DNA of 37,749 nt, taken from an uncultured Collinsella sp. GTDB lineage: Bacteria; Actinomycetota; Coriobacteriia; Coriobacteriales; Coriobacteriaceae. Both the position numbers and the translations under genes were made by a program. Positions 31,404-37,749 of this stretch are shown here, piece by piece; the first letter of the stretch is position 1; every line of letters starts with the position of its first letter. The stretch is taken from NCBI GenBank assembly GCA_958415625.1, contig CATYZI010000023.1, positions 1-37,749 on the forward strand, in the 5' to 3' direction. Below the pieces are notes generated by a model that saw only the letters and a program-made list of their open reading frames with translations, was not told where the DNA came from and did no database searches.

Positions 31404-31532
31404 GCTCGCCTGCCGGGCGGGGCGGTTAAGTTTGTCGCGAGTTCCGCACGCAAAGGAAAGCACTTAATGTGCTTTCCGTCTTGCGCAGGACTGTAGAGCA
31501 GCAAACTTAACCGCCCCGCCCGGCAGGCGAGC
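31404..31532. repeat. 129-bp palindromic element with perfect 31-bp arms
   Basis: The arm at 31404-31434 is exactly complementary to 31502-31532 over 31 bp (starting GCTCGCCTGCCGGGCG, ending GGTTAAGTTTG). Between them a second hairpin, GGAAAGCAC-TTAAT-GTGCTTTCC (31455-31477), marks the centre. It fills much of the 506-bp gap between the EII and HPr genes, which otherwise holds the EII terminator, the 27-bp units, and AT-rich sequence with TATAAA (31610-31615) before HPr. No open frame is supported. No clear flanking duplication is seen. Confidence 0.8.
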
Positions 31533-31670
31533 GGACAGCGAACGACATCTGTCCAACAATTCGTGTGAAACACAATGAAAAACCGTTTGATGTGAGTTAA
31601 TATAAACAACGTCGTGAATCTGACTCCTGCCGCATACACGACAGGGGTTAAACACAAAAAGGAGTCAATT

Positions 31671-31934
31671 ATGGTTTCTGAGAAGGCTACCCTCGTCAAT
31701 CCGCAGGGTCTTCACATGCGTCCGGCTGGCCTCTTCGCCTCCACCATGGGCAAGTACGCCTGCGACGTGACGGTCGTCACCCCCGAGAAGGAGGTCAACG
31801 GCAAGTCCCCGATGGCCCTCATGGCTGCTGGTATCCCCTGCGGTACCGAGGTCGAGGTCAAGTGCGACGGCGCCGACGAGGCCGAGGCTCTGGCTGCTGC
31901 CATCGAGCTCATCAAGAGCGGTCTTGGCGAGTAG
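31671..31934 (+). CDS. ptsH: Phosphocarrier protein HPr
   Basis: An 87-residue cytoplasmic carrier that takes phosphate from Enzyme I and passes it to EIIA. The phosphoacceptor H15 lies in GLHMRPAG. The regulatory serine S46 is kept (NGKSPMALMA), so HPr kinase control as in Gram-positive bacteria is possible, but residue 47 is Pro where Ile is usual. AAAAAGGAG 6 nt upstream sets the ATG. It probably has its own promoter, since a terminator and a large palindrome separate it from the EII gene. Confidence 0.96.
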   Translation: MVSEKATLVNPQGLHMRPAGLFASTMGKYACDVTVVTPEKEVNGKSPMALMAAGIPCGTEVEVKCDGADEAEALAAAIELIKSGLGE

Positions 31935-31979
31935 AACTCAAACGGGTCGCATGTTGAACAATTAAGTTCATACTTGGGG

Positions 31980-32015
31980 GCGCAGTGACCTGCATCAAGG
32001 TAGCTGCGCTCTTTT
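31980..32015 (+). terminator. Hairpin between ptsH and ptsI
   Basis: GCGCAG-TG-ACCT (31980-31991) pairs with AGGT-AG-CTGCGC (31998-32009) and is followed by TCTTTTG. The stem has a two-base internal mismatch and a short T-run, so it may terminate only part of the transcripts and set a higher HPr than Enzyme I level. Confidence 0.55.
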
Positions 32016-32067
32016 GTCATGGATATGGCAAAACGCTTTATCACATGGCACGGAGAGAGGAATGGGA

Positions 32068-33771
32068 ATGTATCAGGGAGTCAACGCATCCGAGGGCATC
32101 GGAATCGGCACCGTCATGGTCGCCGTCGATCCCGACTTGACGTTTGAACCGCACGAGGTCGCTGATTCGGCAGCAGAGAAGGAGCGCTATCAGACCGCTC
32201 TTTCGGTCTTCTGCGAGAAGACCCAGGCTCAGGCCGACCACATGAAGGAGACGGTGGGCGAGGCCGAGGCCGAGATCATGAGCGGACACATTGTCCTGGC
32301 TCAGGATCCGGGCATGACCGACGCCATCAACGCCGCCATTGACGGCGGTACTTGCGCCGAGCAGGCGCTCATGGACACCTCGACCATGTTCGAGAACATG
32401 TTCCTGTCCATGGACGACGAGATGTTCCGTCTGCGCGCGGCCGATATCGCCGACATCCGCACCGGTATTCTGGCCGAGCTGCTGGGCAAGGAGGTCGTCG
32501 ACCTCTCCGTCCTGCCCGAGAACACCGTTGTTGTCGTGCACGACCTTACGCCGTCTATGACCGCCACGATCGATAAGGCCCACGTTGCCGGCATCGTCAC
32601 CGAGACCGGTGGCCGCACGTCGCACTCCGCGATCATCGCGCGCGCCCTCGAGATCCCGGCCGTCCTTTCGGTCTCTAACAGCTGCACCGCGCTTCGCAAC
32701 GGTATGACCGTCGTCGTCGACGGTGGCAAGGGTGTTGTCGAGGCCGATCCCGACGAGGAGACGCTCGCTGCCTACACCGCCAAGGCCGAGGCCTTCGCTG
32801 CCGAGAAGGCAGCCCTCGAGGCCTTCCGCGGCAAGCCGTCCGTGACTGCCGATGGCATCAAGAAGATCATCGCCTGCAACATCGGTAACCCCGATGACGT
32901 GCCCAACGCGCTCGATCACGATGCCGAGGCCATTGGTCTGTTCCGCTCCGAGTTCCTGTTCATGGACTCCGCTGAGCTTCCTTCCGAGGAAGAGCAGTTC
33001 AACGCCTACCGCAAGGTCGCCAGTGCGCTCAAGGGCGCTCCGGTCATCATCCGTACGCTCGACGTGGGCGGCGACAAGGAGATCCCGTACCTGCACATGG
33101 TCAAGGAAGACAACCCCTTCATGGGTTTCCGCGCCGTGCGTTACTGCCTGGCCAACCCCGACCAGTACAAGGTTCAGCTTCGCGCCCTGCTGCGCGCCAG
33201 CGCCTTTGGTGACGTCAAGATCATGATCCCGCTCGTCACTTGCGTCGAGGAGGTCGTGGCCGTCAAGGAGCTCGTCGAGCAGTGCAAGGCCGAGCTGACC
33301 GAAGAGGGCCGCAAGTTCAACGAGAACATCGAGGTCGGCATCATGGTCGAGACGCCTGCCGCCTCGCTGCTCGCAGACCGCCTGGCCGAGGTCGCCGACT
33401 TCTTCTCCATCGGCACCAACGACCTGATCGGCTACACCATGTGCGCCGACCGTGGCAACGACACCATCTCCAACCTGTACCAGGTGTACTATCCCGCCGT
33501 GCTCCGCTCGCTCAAGAACATCATCGAGAGCGGCGTGAAGGCCGGCATCATGGTCGGTATGTGCGGCGAGGCCGCTGCCGATCCGCTGCTTGAGCCGCTG
33601 CTGATCAGCTGGGGCCTGGAGGAGTTCTCAATGAGCGCTCCGTCCATCCTGCGTGCCCGCAAGACCATCAGCCAGTGGACCAAGGCCGAGTGCGACGAGC
33701 TCGCCGAAAAGGCGCTCGCCTGCAACACCGCCGCCGAGGTCAAGGCACTGCTCGAGTCCGCAGCTCGCTAA
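32068..33771 (+). CDS. ptsI: PTS Enzyme I (phosphoenolpyruvate-protein phosphotransferase)
   Basis: A 567-residue cytoplasmic enzyme that moves phosphate from phosphoenolpyruvate to HPr. The N-terminal HPr-binding domain is followed by the phosphohistidine H186 in GGRTSHSAIIAR. The C-terminal barrel has GLFRSEFLFM, VETPAASLLAD, the GTNDL block and the catalytic C499 in GMCGEAAAD. The start at 32068 is preferred over the ATG at 32062 because GGAGAGAGG lies 7 nt upstream. It is 134 bp after ptsH and followed by a PfkB gene after 74 bp. Confidence 0.95.
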   Translation: MYQGVNASEGIGIGTVMVAVDPDLTFEPHEVADSAAEKERYQTALSVFCEKTQAQADHMKETVGEAEAEIMSGHIVLAQDPGMTDAINAAIDGGTCAEQALMDTSTMFENMFLSMDDEMFRLRAADIADIRTGILAELLGKEVVDLSVLPENTVVVVHDLTPSMTATIDKAHVAGIVTETGGRTSHSAIIARALEIPAVLSVSNSCTALRNGMTVVVDGGKGVVEADPDEETLAAYTAKAEAFAAEKAALEAFRGKPSVTADGIKKIIACNIGNPDDVPNALDHDAEAIGLFRSEFLFMDSAELPSEEEQFNAYRKVASALKGAPVIIRTLDVGGDKEIPYLHMVKEDNPFMGFRAVRYCLANPDQYKVQLRALLRASAFGDVKIMIPLVTCVEEVVAVKELVEQCKAELTEEGRKFNENIEVGIMVETPAASLLADRLAEVADFFSIGTNDLIGYTMCADRGNDTISNLYQVYYPAVLRSLKNIIESGVKAGIMVGMCGEAAADPLLEPLLISWGLEEFSMSAPSILRARKTISQWTKAECDELAEKALACNTAAEVKALLESAAR

Positions 33772-33788
33772 TTTGGTATCAGAGGTAA

Positions 33789-33818
33789 CCGCGTGGTTGG
33801 AATGGGCCGGCCACGCGG
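33789..33818 (+). other. Intercistronic hairpin between ptsI and the first PfkB gene
   Basis: CCGCGTGGTTGG (33789-33800) pairs with CCGGCCACGCGG (33807-33818), 12 bp with two G-T pairs and a 6-nt loop, no T-run after it. It could protect the upstream message or mark an RNA-processing point rather than stop transcription. The kinase's AGGGGG ribosome binding site follows. Confidence 0.5.
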
Positions 33819-33845
33819 CCCTCACATATACAGGGGGTACTGTAA

Positions 33846-34778
33846 ATGTTCTACACGCTAACCGCTAACCCGGCTGTCGACATGACGGTTTCGAGCTCTC
33901 CGCTCGAGCCCGACGAGAACGTCCGCACCGGCTCGGCCAGCTACACCGCCAACGGCAAGGGCCTCGACGTGTCCTTCGCCTTTAAGAAGATGGGTGTCGA
34001 CACCGTCGCGCTCGGCTTCTTCGCCGGCTTCACGGGCAAGTTCATCGTCGAGGAAGTCATGAACCTGGGTTGCCTGTGCCGCCCGGTCTGGACCGACGGC
34101 ATCACGCGTATCAACACCTACGTCAACGATGGCCAGCACGAGTACGGCATCCTCAACCCCGGTGCTCCTATTACGCCGCAGCACCAGGAGGAGCTCTACA
34201 ACATCCTGGACACCGCGGGCGATCTTGAGTGCCTGATCGTCTCCGGTTCCGTGCCTCCCAAAGCTACGCCCGACTTCCTGGCTCAGGTCATGGAGCACGC
34301 TCAGGCCCGTGGCGCCGACGTCGTCCTGGACCTTTCTTCCGACAAGCTCAAGGAGCTCGCTCACAAGAAGCCGCTGCTCATCAAGCCGAACCATCACGAG
34401 ATGAAGGCCATCTTCGGCGTGCCGGTCGACACTGACGACGAGGTCCGCGTTGCCATGAAGATGGCTCACGACGCTGGCGTTCAGAACGTGCTGCTCACCC
34501 GTGGTAGCCGTGGCGACGCCTACTTCTCCAACGGCGAGGATATTTGGTACGCCAAGCGTGAGTTCAACATCAAGCTGGTCTCTTCCGTCTGCGCCGGCGA
34601 CTGCACCCTCGCTGCGTTCCTGCACAAGTGGTACAGGGATCGCGACAACGTCGAGGAGGCCATGAAGCTCGCTATGGCCACCGGCGCCAACGTCGCTGAG
34701 TCCGTCGGCATCGGCGACTTCGGTCACGTCGACGAGTACAGCAAGCGCGTTGCCGTCCGTAAGCTCGATCGCAAGTAA
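33846..34778 (+). CDS. pfkB: PfkB-family sugar-phosphate kinase (1-phosphofructokinase type), copy 1
   Basis: A 310-residue ribokinase-fold enzyme of the 1-phosphofructokinase/tagatose-6-phosphate kinase group, which would phosphorylate the product of the PTS to a bisphosphate. It begins with MFYTLTANPAVDMT, the subgroup opening, and has ANGKGLDVSFAF (substrate loop) and the LIKPNHHEM block. The catalytic Asp is D252 in VCAGDCTLAAFL; the usual GxGD anion-hole motif reads CAGD, with Cys at 249. AGGGGG upstream supports the start. It forms a tandem pair with an equally long paralogue 184 bp downstream. Confidence 0.92.
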   Translation: MFYTLTANPAVDMTVSSSPLEPDENVRTGSASYTANGKGLDVSFAFKKMGVDTVALGFFAGFTGKFIVEEVMNLGCLCRPVWTDGITRINTYVNDGQHEYGILNPGAPITPQHQEELYNILDTAGDLECLIVSGSVPPKATPDFLAQVMEHAQARGADVVLDLSSDKLKELAHKKPLLIKPNHHEMKAIFGVPVDTDDEVRVAMKMAHDAGVQNVLLTRGSRGDAYFSNGEDIWYAKREFNIKLVSSVCAGDCTLAAFLHKWYRDRDNVEEAMKLAMATGANVAESVGIGDFGHVDEYSKRVAVRKLDRK

Positions 34779-34805
34779 GCGAAACGCGACAAATTCGTGC
34801 GCATG

Positions 34806-34839
34806 CGGCGTCCCGGTTTTGATCGGGGCGCCGTTTTTT
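34806..34839 (+). terminator. Terminator after PfkB copy 1
   Basis: CGGCGTCCCG (34806-34815) pairs with CGGGGCGCCG (34824-34833), 10 bp with one G-T pair, then six T. It makes the second kinase a separate transcription unit. Confidence 0.88.
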
Positions 34840-34874
34840 CGTGGGAAAAGTGAGATGAAACCGCCCTTCACCGC

Positions 34875-34928
34875 TTCCACACCGTTCGCCGAGTTGTTGT
34901 AGCCTTTTGCCGAAGTGTGGAATATACT
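34875..34928 (+). promoter_or_regulatory. Promoter region of PfkB copy 2 with inverted repeat
   Basis: A -10 box TATACT (34923-34928) lies about 35 bp before the kinase start; no good -35 is visible. TTCCACAC (34875-34882) and GTGTGGAA (34915-34922) form an inverted repeat spanning the -35 to -10 region, suggesting an operator for an activator or repressor. Confidence 0.45.
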
Positions 34929-34962
34929 TTCATTAACACGTTGCTTCGTGAAAGGAACATTC

Positions 34963-35895
34963 ATGATTTACACGCTCACTGCAAATCCCGCCATTGACTA
35001 CAACATCTCCTGCGATGGCCTGTCCGCCAATACCGTTACGCGCACCCGTAACGCGGTCTACACCCCCAACGGCAAGGGTCTCAACGTCTCGTTTACGCTC
35101 GACCACTACGGCGTCGACACCACGATCTTGGGCTTCTTCGCCGGCTTCTCGGGCGAGTTCATCGTTAAGGGCGCCGAGGCCCTGGGAGTGCCCGTCAAGC
35201 CTGTGTGGACTGACGGCATCACGCGTGTCAACGTGTTCCTCAACGCCGGTCCCGACACCGAGTACAACATGGTCAATGCCGGTGCCGCCATCAACGCTGC
35301 CAACGAGCAGGAGATGTTTGAGCTCATCGATTCACTCGACGACATGACCTGCCTGGTCATTAGCGGCTCGCTGCCCCCCAACACCTCCGAGGGCTTCCTT
35401 GCCGAGGTCCTGCGTCGCGTGAAGGCGAAAGGCGCCGAGTTCGTGCTCGATATCTCGAGCCATCAGCTGGCCGACCTCATTGCTATGGAGCCGTTGCTCA
35501 TTAAGCCCAACGACGACGAGCTACTCGACATCTTTGGCATAAAGGTAAGCGGTGGCGACGACGAGTCCGTCAAGGGCGCTATGGCCGAACTTCATGCCAA
35601 GGGCGCCAAGAACGTGCTGCTGACCCTTGGTGGCGCCGGAGCGTACTTCTCCAACGGCGAGCACATCTGGTTTGCCAACCGTACCTTTGAGGTCAAGCTG
35701 CTGTCGACGGTTTGCGCCGGCGATTCCTCGCTCGCTGCGTTCTTGTCCGTGTGGCACGACGCCCCCGAGCGCGTCGAGGACGCCCTGCGCCTTTCGATGG
35801 CCACCGGCGCCAACGTGGTCGAGTGCCCGGGTCTGGGCGACTTTGCCAAGGTCGAGAAGTATAAGAAGGGCATCGCCATCCGTCAGGTCTGCTAG
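34963..35895 (+). CDS. pfkB: PfkB-family sugar-phosphate kinase, copy 2
   Basis: A second 310-residue paralogue with the same subgroup opening (MIYTLTANPAIDYN), NGKGLNVSFTL substrate loop and LIKPNDDEL block. The catalytic Asp is D254 in VCAGDSSLAAFL, again with CAGD (Cys 251) in place of GxGD. The two copies share many blocks (for example GFFAGFSGEFIV and GFFAGFTGKFIV) but differ widely in the variable loops, so they probably act on different phosphosugars, for example fructose 1-phosphate and tagatose 6-phosphate. GAAAGGAAC upstream supports the ATG. It has its own promoter region and terminator. Confidence 0.92.
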   Translation: MIYTLTANPAIDYNISCDGLSANTVTRTRNAVYTPNGKGLNVSFTLDHYGVDTTILGFFAGFSGEFIVKGAEALGVPVKPVWTDGITRVNVFLNAGPDTEYNMVNAGAAINAANEQEMFELIDSLDDMTCLVISGSLPPNTSEGFLAEVLRRVKAKGAEFVLDISSHQLADLIAMEPLLIKPNDDELLDIFGIKVSGGDDESVKGAMAELHAKGAKNVLLTLGGAGAYFSNGEHIWFANRTFEVKLLSTVCAGDSSLAAFLSVWHDAPERVEDALRLSMATGANVVECPGLGDFAKVEKYKKGIAIRQVC

Positions 35896-35919
35896 GTCTG
35901 GCATAGCACTTGAGCATTT

Positions 35920-35954
35920 CGCATCCGTCTTGATAGCAGGACGGATGCGTTTTT
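35920..35954 (+). terminator. Terminator after PfkB copy 2
   Basis: Perfect 10-bp stem CGCATCCGTC / GACGGATGCG (35920-35929, 35940-35949) followed by TTTTT. Confidence 0.9.
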
Positions 35955-36051
35955 GTTTATCGGACTTGCGTGTGCAGCGGAGGCTGTTTCTTGCTAGACT
36001 TCTTGCATATGCAATCGATAGCCAATTTGATAGTCGCAGGAGGCCATAGGC

Positions 36052-37446
36052 ATGTGCAATGTTTCGCTCAACGGTACGCAGCCGACCGATGCCTCCATCC
36101 GTGTCCTGCGTGCGCTCGAGGCAGCCGGTCTTGAGGCCTGGTACGTAGGCGGTTGGGTACGTGATGCCCTGATGGGGCGCCCCAGCCACGATGTTGACAT
36201 GTGCTGCAGCGGCCTGTGGCAGGAGTCCAAAGAGGCGCTCGAGGCGGCTGATATTGCGGTGGTTGAGTCGGGCATTAAATTCGGCGGCATCACGGCTATT
36301 TGCGATGGCGAGCGTATCGAGGTCACCACCTACCGCTTGGACGGCTTCTATACCGACGGTCGTCATCCCCAGAGTGTGGAGCGCGCTGCTTCGCTTGAGG
36401 ACGACCTGGCGCGCCGCGACTTTACCGTCAATGCCATGGCGTGGCATCCCGAGCGCGGCCTTGTCGACCGTTACGACGGCCAGGGCGACCTGGAGCGCAA
36501 GCTTATCCGCGCCGTTGGAGATCCCAAGCGTCGTTTTAACGAGGACGCGCTTCGCATGCTGCGCGCGGTGCGGTTTGCCTGCCGCTTGGACTTTATGATT
36601 GAGCCTGCGACCAAGCAGGCCCTGGCCGAATGTGCGCCGTTGCTCGATGCCGTGGCGCACGAACGTGTGGGCATTGAGCTTGAGGGCATCCTTTCGACTG
36701 GCCACGGGGGAGACGCGATGCTGCGCTACCCCGAGCTTGTTTGCGCCGCCGTGCCCGAGCTCGCGTCCGCTCGCGGGTTTGATCAGCGCAGTGTCTATCA
36801 TGCGTTTAACGTCTACGAGCATATCGCCCGCGTGCTGACGGTAGCAGGGGAGCTGGCGCTGTGCGACGGCGTCGCGCCCTCGTCGAGCCTTATGTGGGCG
36901 GCGTTTTTGCACGACGTTTCCAAACCCGAGTGCTTTACGGTCGATCACGACGGCAGCGGTCACTTCTACGGTCATCCCGAGCTCGGCGCCAAGAAGGCGC
37001 GTGTCATCATGGATCGCCTAGCGCTCTCGCATGATTTGGTGCGCGATGTGTGCCTGCTGATCAAATACCATGACAAGCCGCTGCGCTCCGAGCGCTCCTG
37101 CCTGCTCAATATGATGCGCCTGCTTTCGGGCGAGGGTGTCGATACGCCGCGTCTGATGGACGAGCTCATGGACCTTAAGCGTGCCGACACGCTCGGCAAG
37201 GCGCCCTCGTGCTTCTATTATGTCGAGACGATCGAGGAGATGCGCGCGCTCGCCCACGATCTGCTGCAGGCGGGAGATCCCTATACGCTCAAGATGCTTG
37301 CCATCAATGGTGGCGATTTGATTCGCGCCGGCGTCAAGCCAGGGCCGGAACTGGGACAGCTGCTCAACGCTGCTCTCGACGCCGTGATCGAGGACAACAT
37401 CCCCAACACCCGTGAAGCCCTCCTGACTCATCTCCACCTAGGGTAG
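36052..37446 (+). CDS. cca: CCA-adding tRNA nucleotidyltransferase with HD domain
   Basis: A 464-residue class II nucleotidyltransferase that builds or repairs the CCA end of tRNAs. The head has GGWVRD (33-38) and the metal-binding D47 and D49 in SHDVDM, then RRDFTVNAMAW and the RFNEDALRMLRAVRFA block. A C-terminal HD domain is present (FLHDVSKPECF, then HFYGHPELGAKKA), as in many Gram-positive CCA enzymes. AGGAGG 8 nt upstream sets the ATG. Some bacteria split CC- and A-adding activity; one enzyme is seen here, so CCA-adding is assumed. Confidence 0.93.
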   Translation: MCNVSLNGTQPTDASIRVLRALEAAGLEAWYVGGWVRDALMGRPSHDVDMCCSGLWQESKEALEAADIAVVESGIKFGGITAICDGERIEVTTYRLDGFYTDGRHPQSVERAASLEDDLARRDFTVNAMAWHPERGLVDRYDGQGDLERKLIRAVGDPKRRFNEDALRMLRAVRFACRLDFMIEPATKQALAECAPLLDAVAHERVGIELEGILSTGHGGDAMLRYPELVCAAVPELASARGFDQRSVYHAFNVYEHIARVLTVAGELALCDGVAPSSSLMWAAFLHDVSKPECFTVDHDGSGHFYGHPELGAKKARVIMDRLALSHDLVRDVCLLIKYHDKPLRSERSCLLNMMRLLSGEGVDTPRLMDELMDLKRADTLGKAPSCFYYVETIEEMRALAHDLLQAGDPYTLKMLAINGGDLIRAGVKPGPELGQLLNAALDAVIEDNIPNTREALLTHLHLG

Positions 37447-37535
37447 CAAAAATAGCCTCGTCCCAAATTAACTACCTTGTTGACCTGCGCGTTCCATAAC
37501 CTCGCGACAAAATTTCGGCAATTTGGAATTTCTTC

Positions 37536-37564
37536 TTGCGCTTACGTTTTTTGTCCCGTAATAT
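37536..37564 (+). promoter_or_regulatory. Promoter of the tRNA-Glu genes
   Basis: TTGCGC (37536-37541), 17 bp, TAATAT (37559-37564), about 30 bp before the first tRNA. The 150-bp gap after cca holds nothing else I can support. Confidence 0.55.
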
Positions 37565-37598
37565 ATTTCCTCGCAGCACGGCAGTGCAGATGTCATGT

Positions 37599-37675
37599 GG
37601 CCCGTTCGTCTAGCGGTTTAGGACGCCGCCCTCTCAAGGCGGAGATCACCAGTTCGAATCTGGTACGGGCTACCA
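37599..37675 (+). tRNA. tRNA-Glu (anticodon CTC)
   Basis: Full cloverleaf with encoded CCA. The anticodon stem CCGCC/GGCGG closes the loop CTCTCAA, giving anticodon CTC. The T arm is ACCAG-TTCGAAT-CTGGT. The acceptor stem GGCCCGT pairs with ACGGGCT, so the first pair is G-T rather than G-C. Discriminator A and CCA end the gene. Confidence 0.93.
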
Positions 37676-37697
37676 CTTCTTTTCTGCTGAGGCTTAT

Positions 37698-37749
37698 GGC
37701 CCGTTCGTCTAGCGGTTTAGGACGCCGCCCTCTCAAGGCGGAGATCACC
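37698..37749 (+). tRNA. tRNA-Glu (anticodon CTC), cut by the window edge
   Basis: The visible 52 nt are identical to the first 52 nt of the tRNA 22 bp upstream, through the anticodon arm and variable loop. The T arm and acceptor 3' half lie outside the window. Confidence 0.9.

Noticed and set aside
31564..31574. TGTGAAACACA upstream of HPr as a CRP-like site
   Set aside because: Too short and its spacing does not match the CRP consensus; no supporting second site.
29090..34922. GTGTGGAA shared by the EII leader and the second PfkB promoter as a common operator
   Set aside because: An 8-mer is expected about once by chance in this window on both strands; only the local inverted repeat at the kinase was kept.
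1..37749. CRISPR arrays, insertion sequences, prophage genes and rRNA
   Set aside because: No regularly spaced direct repeats, transposase or integrase motifs, phage structural genes or rRNA sequences were seen.

Overview
The window is GC-rich, densely packed bacterial chromosome. Gene content and order (aroK-aroB-M24 peptidase-efp-asp23-nusB-xseB-tlyA-nadK-recN, a SigB/SigF-type sigma operon, frequent GTG/TTG starts, ATGA stop-start overlaps) suggest an Actinomycetota member of class Coriobacteriia, most likely Collinsella. This is an inference from style and memory, not from a search. Almost all of it looks like core genome. I saw no transposase, phage gene, CRISPR array or rRNA.

Layout. 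1-1.2 kb: a minus-strand glycerol-dehydrogenase-like enzyme and its terminator. 1.2-4.5 kb: an isoleucine T-box riboswitch and ileS, followed by two strong inverted repeats. 4.8-7.8 kb: lspA, an RluA-family pseudouridine synthase and a membrane glycosyltransferase. 7.9-11 kb: an orphan prepilin-type peptidase, a dNTP triphosphohydrolase and rarA. 11-14.3 kb: an operon with a membrane coiled-coil protein, a degenerate RsbW-like protein, a SigB/SigF-type sigma factor and a PerM-type permease, met head-on by a small membrane-protein gene. 14.6-19.6 kb: alaS, ruvX, mltG and a YqeG-type phosphatase. 19.65-27.8 kb: aroK, an AroB-like protein without its catalytic residues, an M24 peptidase, efp, asp23, nusB, xseB, tlyA, nadK and recN. 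27.8-35.9 kb: an RpiR-type regulator divergent from a PTS locus holding a fructose-family EII (B-C-A), HPr, Enzyme I and two tandem PfkB-family sugar-phosphate kinases. 36-37.7 kb: cca and tandem tRNA-Glu(CTC) genes, the second cut by the window edge.

How the genes fit together. The PTS block encodes a whole chain from phosphoenolpyruvate to a doubly phosphorylated sugar: EI to HPr to EIIA/EIIB to sugar uptake, then a kinase acting on the sugar phosphate. The divergent RpiR regulator has TGAAA/TTTCA-type palindromes at its own promoter and in the PTS leader. The sigma operon looks like a stress module whose presumed antagonist lacks the ATP-binding Asn and whose usual RsbV partner is absent from the operon. 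The translation and repair genes are ordinary.

The most unusual signals are the AroB-like pseudoenzyme at the normal aroB position beside an intact-looking shikimate kinase, the degenerate anti-sigma protein, two large intergenic palindromes (180 bp downstream of recN; 129 bp with perfect 31-bp arms between the EII and HPr genes), and a 41-bp hairpin present twice in opposite orientation with its loop conserved.
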